Source: Bradyrhizobium macuxiense
GTDB taxonomy: Bacteria; Pseudomonadota; Alphaproteobacteria; Rhizobiales; Xanthobacteraceae
Assembly: GCF_007993935.1 (NCBI RefSeq)
Contig: NZ_VITY01000012.1
Location: 248,001-312,000 of the forward strand
DNA: 64,000 bases
Reading direction: 5' to 3'
Position 1 is the first letter of the stretch; each line of letters starts with the position of its first letter. The position numbers and the translations under genes were made by a program. Positions 61,838 to 64,000 of this stretch are shown here, piece after piece. The notes under the pieces were generated by a model. It made no database searches and was not told where the DNA came from. It worked only from the letters and a program-made list of their open reading frames with translations.

Positions 61838-64000
61838 TCAGTGTTTGCATTTGCCGGGAGGGCATGCCGGCGCGGCGCGGGCTGGTGCCGCGGGCCTTGG
61901 CGGCGGTGCTGCGCGTTGCGCTTGCATCGCCGGCCGTGGCGGCGGCGGTGGCGCGGCGCGTGGAGCCGGTGCGGGCGCCGGGCGCGGCGCAACGGCTGCG
62001 GCACGCGGCGGCGGAGGTGCGGCACGCGGCGGAGCTGCGACCCGCGCCGGCGCGGGCCGGGAGACCGGCGGCGGCGACACCGCGGCATGCGCGGGTGCCG
62101 AACGCGCTGCAGGCGCGGACCGGCCCGACGGGGCGCGGCTCGCCGGCGACGGCGCTGTTGCCGGCTTCACATTTGCAGTCGGCGCGGTCGCGGCATGGCT
62201 GAGCGGTTGCTGCCTGCCGGGCTTGCCGGCGGTCGCGGGCGCGGCCGGCGCGTTTGTCGTGGGGGCTGCGCCGGGCTTGGCCGGAGGCGCAGGTTGCGCA
62301 TTGGCAGGTGCCATGGCTGTCGCCGGCTTACCGGGAGCGACCACATTCGGCTTGGCCCCAGGCTGCGCGGCTCCAGGCTGCGCGGCGCCCGGCTGCACGG
62401 CGCCATGCTGTTGCGCGGCGCTCGGCGGCGCGGTCGCCGATTGCGGCAGCAGCGGCGGTCCATTCTTCGCGCCCGGAAGGGTATGCGCACCCGGCGCACC
62501 CATTGCGTTCGGCGCGGCGGCTGCGTTCGGCGCAGCGCCGGGCGCTCCCATCGCCGCGCCTTGCGCCGGCGTCACGCCTTGCGGACCGCCAGGCCGTGCC
62601 AGGTTGGCGCGCTGCATCGCCGCGGCCGGCAGTTGCGGTGCTGCCGTGACCGGTGCACCGCCCATTGCCGCGGTCACCCCGGCCGCATGAAGCTGCGCCG
62701 GCGTCGGGTTGGGATTGTTGATCACGGTGTTGATGACCGTCGTGTTGTGGATGTTGTTGAACACGATGTTGTTCTGCGGCGGCACCACATAGGCCGGCGC
62801 GGCGACATAGGCCGGCATCGCCACGAAGAACGGCGTCGGCAACACGAACAGGCCGATCGGCGGCGGCGGCGGCGGCAACACGACGAAGTCCGGCGGCGGC
62901 GGCGGCAGGAAGAACACCGGCGGCGGCGGAGGCGGCGCGAAGGCGAACACCGGATCGCTGTAGTAGAGCACCGGGCGGTCGACATAGACGATCTCGTCGG
63001 GTGGCGGCGGCGGCACGTCATAGTCGAGCACGGTGAACTGCGCGGGCGGCTCCAGCGCGGCCGACAGATAAGCGAGCCGGCGCCTTGCGTCGTAAGCATG
63101 CGGCCCGTGCGGATAACGCCGCAGATACGACCAATACGCATCGGTCGAATCGGCGTTGTAGGTGCGCCGCCAGGTGATGGCCTCGCGCCGCGCCGCCACG
63201 ATCACGCGCACCCGCTTGGCCTGCGGATCGTTCGGATAGGCCTGCAGGTAGTCCTCGTAGCCCTGCAGCGTGTCGCGCTCCAGCGCCGCCGCGTAGGCAT
63301 CCTGCGCCGGGAAATCGCGGATCGGCTTGGTGCGCAGTCCGGCATCGACCTGCTGCGGCGGCGCATCCGGCTTGCGCTCGAAGAACATGAAGGGCGCGTC
63401 GACCTTCTGCGCATTCCACGGGATCTCGGCGCCCTTGGTCATTTCGTTGACGCGCAGGCGGACGCGGTCGAACACTTCGGGCAGGGTCAGGCCGCCGGCG
63501 CGAATCATTTCCGCCAGCGCCTGCGCATAGGGCCCGTAAGGCGGCGCGCCGTCGGGAGCGACGGTGCCGGGCGCGGAATTGAAGGCGATCAGCATCTTCG
63601 GATCGGGATCGACCAGCGCAAGGCCGCCGGCCAGCGGCTGGCCGTCCTTGGCGAAGGGATTGCTGCGCGCCGCGTCGAGCACGATCACACCGGCCTTGAT
63701 CGGCAGTGCCGACAGTTGATGGCTGTAATCGGAGATGCGGATCGCCTCGACCGGCACGTCGGTGTCGCGGGCGATCTTGGCGTCGACCGGCACGAAGTAG
63801 TTCTCGCCGGTGAGCTGCACGCCGTAGCCGGCGAGATAGACGAAGGCCACCGCGTTGGGGCCCGCGTCCTGCACCTTCTGGATGAAATCGCGGAACGACT
63901 TGCGCAACGTCTCGCTATCGAGATCGCGCGCCCCGATCACGTCGAAGCCGGCGGCCTGCAACGTCTGCGCCACCAATCCGGCATCGTTTGCCGCGGTCTG
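61838..64000 (-). CDS. caspase-like (peptidase C14) protein lacking both catalytic residues (5' partial)
   Basis: About 721 codons are visible and the frame is open at the right edge. The p20-like domain is clear: FVYLAGYGVQLTGENYFVPVD and AGVIVLDAARSNPF. In active caspase-like proteins these read AGHG and DACR; here His is Tyr and Cys is Ala, so it should have no protease activity. After about residue 210 a helical repeat-like region (LEAYPNDPQ-type, TPR/SEL1-like) follows. Then come poly-proline blocks (62830-62940) and a long Ala/Pro/Gly tail ending in CPPGKCKH. An exported or membrane-linked scaffold is inferred. It heads the DUF1800-DUF1501 operon. Confidence 0.83.
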   Translation of the reverse strand, partial: QTAANDAGLVAQTLQAAGFDVIGARDLDSETLRKSFRDFIQKVQDAGPNAVAFVYLAGYGVQLTGENYFVPVDAKIARDTDVPVEAIRISDYSHQLSALPIKAGVIVLDAARSNPFAKDGQPLAGGLALVDPDPKMLIAFNSAPGTVAPDGAPPYGPYAQALAEMIRAGGLTLPEVFDRVRLRVNEMTKGAEIPWNAQKVDAPFMFFERKPDAPPQQVDAGLRTKPIRDFPAQDAYAAALERDTLQGYEDYLQAYPNDPQAKRVRVIVAARREAITWRRTYNADSTDAYWSYLRRYPHGPHAYDARRRLAYLSAALEPPAQFTVLDYDVPPPPPDEIVYVDRPVLYYSDPVFAFAPPPPPPVFFLPPPPPDFVVLPPPPPPIGLFVLPTPFFVAMPAYVAAPAYVVPPQNNIVFNNIHNTTVINTVINNPNPTPAQLHAAGVTAAMGGAPVTAAPQLPAAAMQRANLARPGGPQGVTPAQGAAMGAPGAAPNAAAAPNAMGAPGAHTLPGAKNGPPLLPQSATAPPSAAQQHGAVQPGAAQPGAAQPGAKPNVVAPGKPATAMAPANAQPAPPAKPGAAPTTNAPAAPATAGKPGRQQPLSHAATAPTANVKPATAPSPASRAPSGRSAPAARSAPAHAAVSPPPVSRPAPARVAAPPRAAPPPPRAAAVAPRPAPAPAPRAAPPPPPRPAMQAQRAAPPPRPAAPARAAPACPPGKCKH

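Overview
The window looks like chromosomal DNA of an alphaproteobacterium in the Nitrobacteraceae, most likely Bradyrhizobium. The grounds are high GC (about the mid-60s percent by eye, with strong G/C third-position bias), a D-tartrate dehydratase that closely resembles the Bradyrhizobium enzyme as I remember it, a pqqABCDE operon, an intracellular PHB depolymerase, many small DUF families common in this group, and several families of dispersed palindromic intergenic repeats. I see no rRNA, tRNA, CRISPR array, prophage or intact insertion sequence. Both edges cut genes: a DUF2339 membrane protein on the left and a caspase-like protein on the right.

Layout. 1-7.4 kb: DUF2339 protein, two small proteins, an acrylyl-CoA reductase (acuI) with an MFS transporter upstream, and a SleB-type cell wall hydrolase. 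7.7-13.9 kb: pyruvate phosphate dikinase with a histone-like tail, small envelope proteins, an unknown protein built from a duplicated module, and a GFA protein with a methyltransferase. 13.9-20.8 kb: glyS-glyQ, an S49 peptidase, a TrmN6-like methyltransferase, a DUF2007 protein and octaprenyl diphosphate synthase. 21-30.7 kb: transglutaminase-like and AraC proteins, orphan solute-binding proteins, an enolase-superfamily enzyme, cupin, GST and PHB depolymerase. 30.8-33.7 kb: a formate/nitrite transporter followed by a PP2C-kinase fusion, preceded by a clear sigma-54 promoter. 34-46.6 kb: a binding protein, DUF4399, an adenylate cyclase-SUMF1 fusion, an MFS/AraC pair, malonyl-CoA decarboxylase, a low-GC orphan gene, D-tartrate dehydratase, glutathione peroxidase and amidase. 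46.6-54.7 kb: a PQQ region with a dihaem cytochrome c and a PQQ-type sugar dehydrogenase on the minus strand, then pqqABCDE, an alpha/beta hydrolase and a racemase-like protein on the plus strand. 54.8-64 kb: an ArsR-type regulator divergent from a DHA2 exporter around a perfect inverted repeat, an unusual L,D-transpeptidase-like lipoprotein, a ModA-like binding protein, and a DUF1501-DUF1800-caspase-like operon.

How the genes work together. The PQQ region is the most coherent unit: cofactor synthesis lies beside a predicted user of the cofactor and a candidate electron acceptor. The transporter and kinase/phosphatase unit appears to be under nitrogen (sigma-54) control. No single feature is plainly a new defence or mobile system. 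The best leads are a racemase homologue with both catalytic cysteines replaced by serine, a caspase-like protein lacking both catalytic residues, palindromic repeats that have become part of two coding sequences, a low-GC patch inside glyS, and the sigma-54-driven transporter with its kinase/phosphatase.
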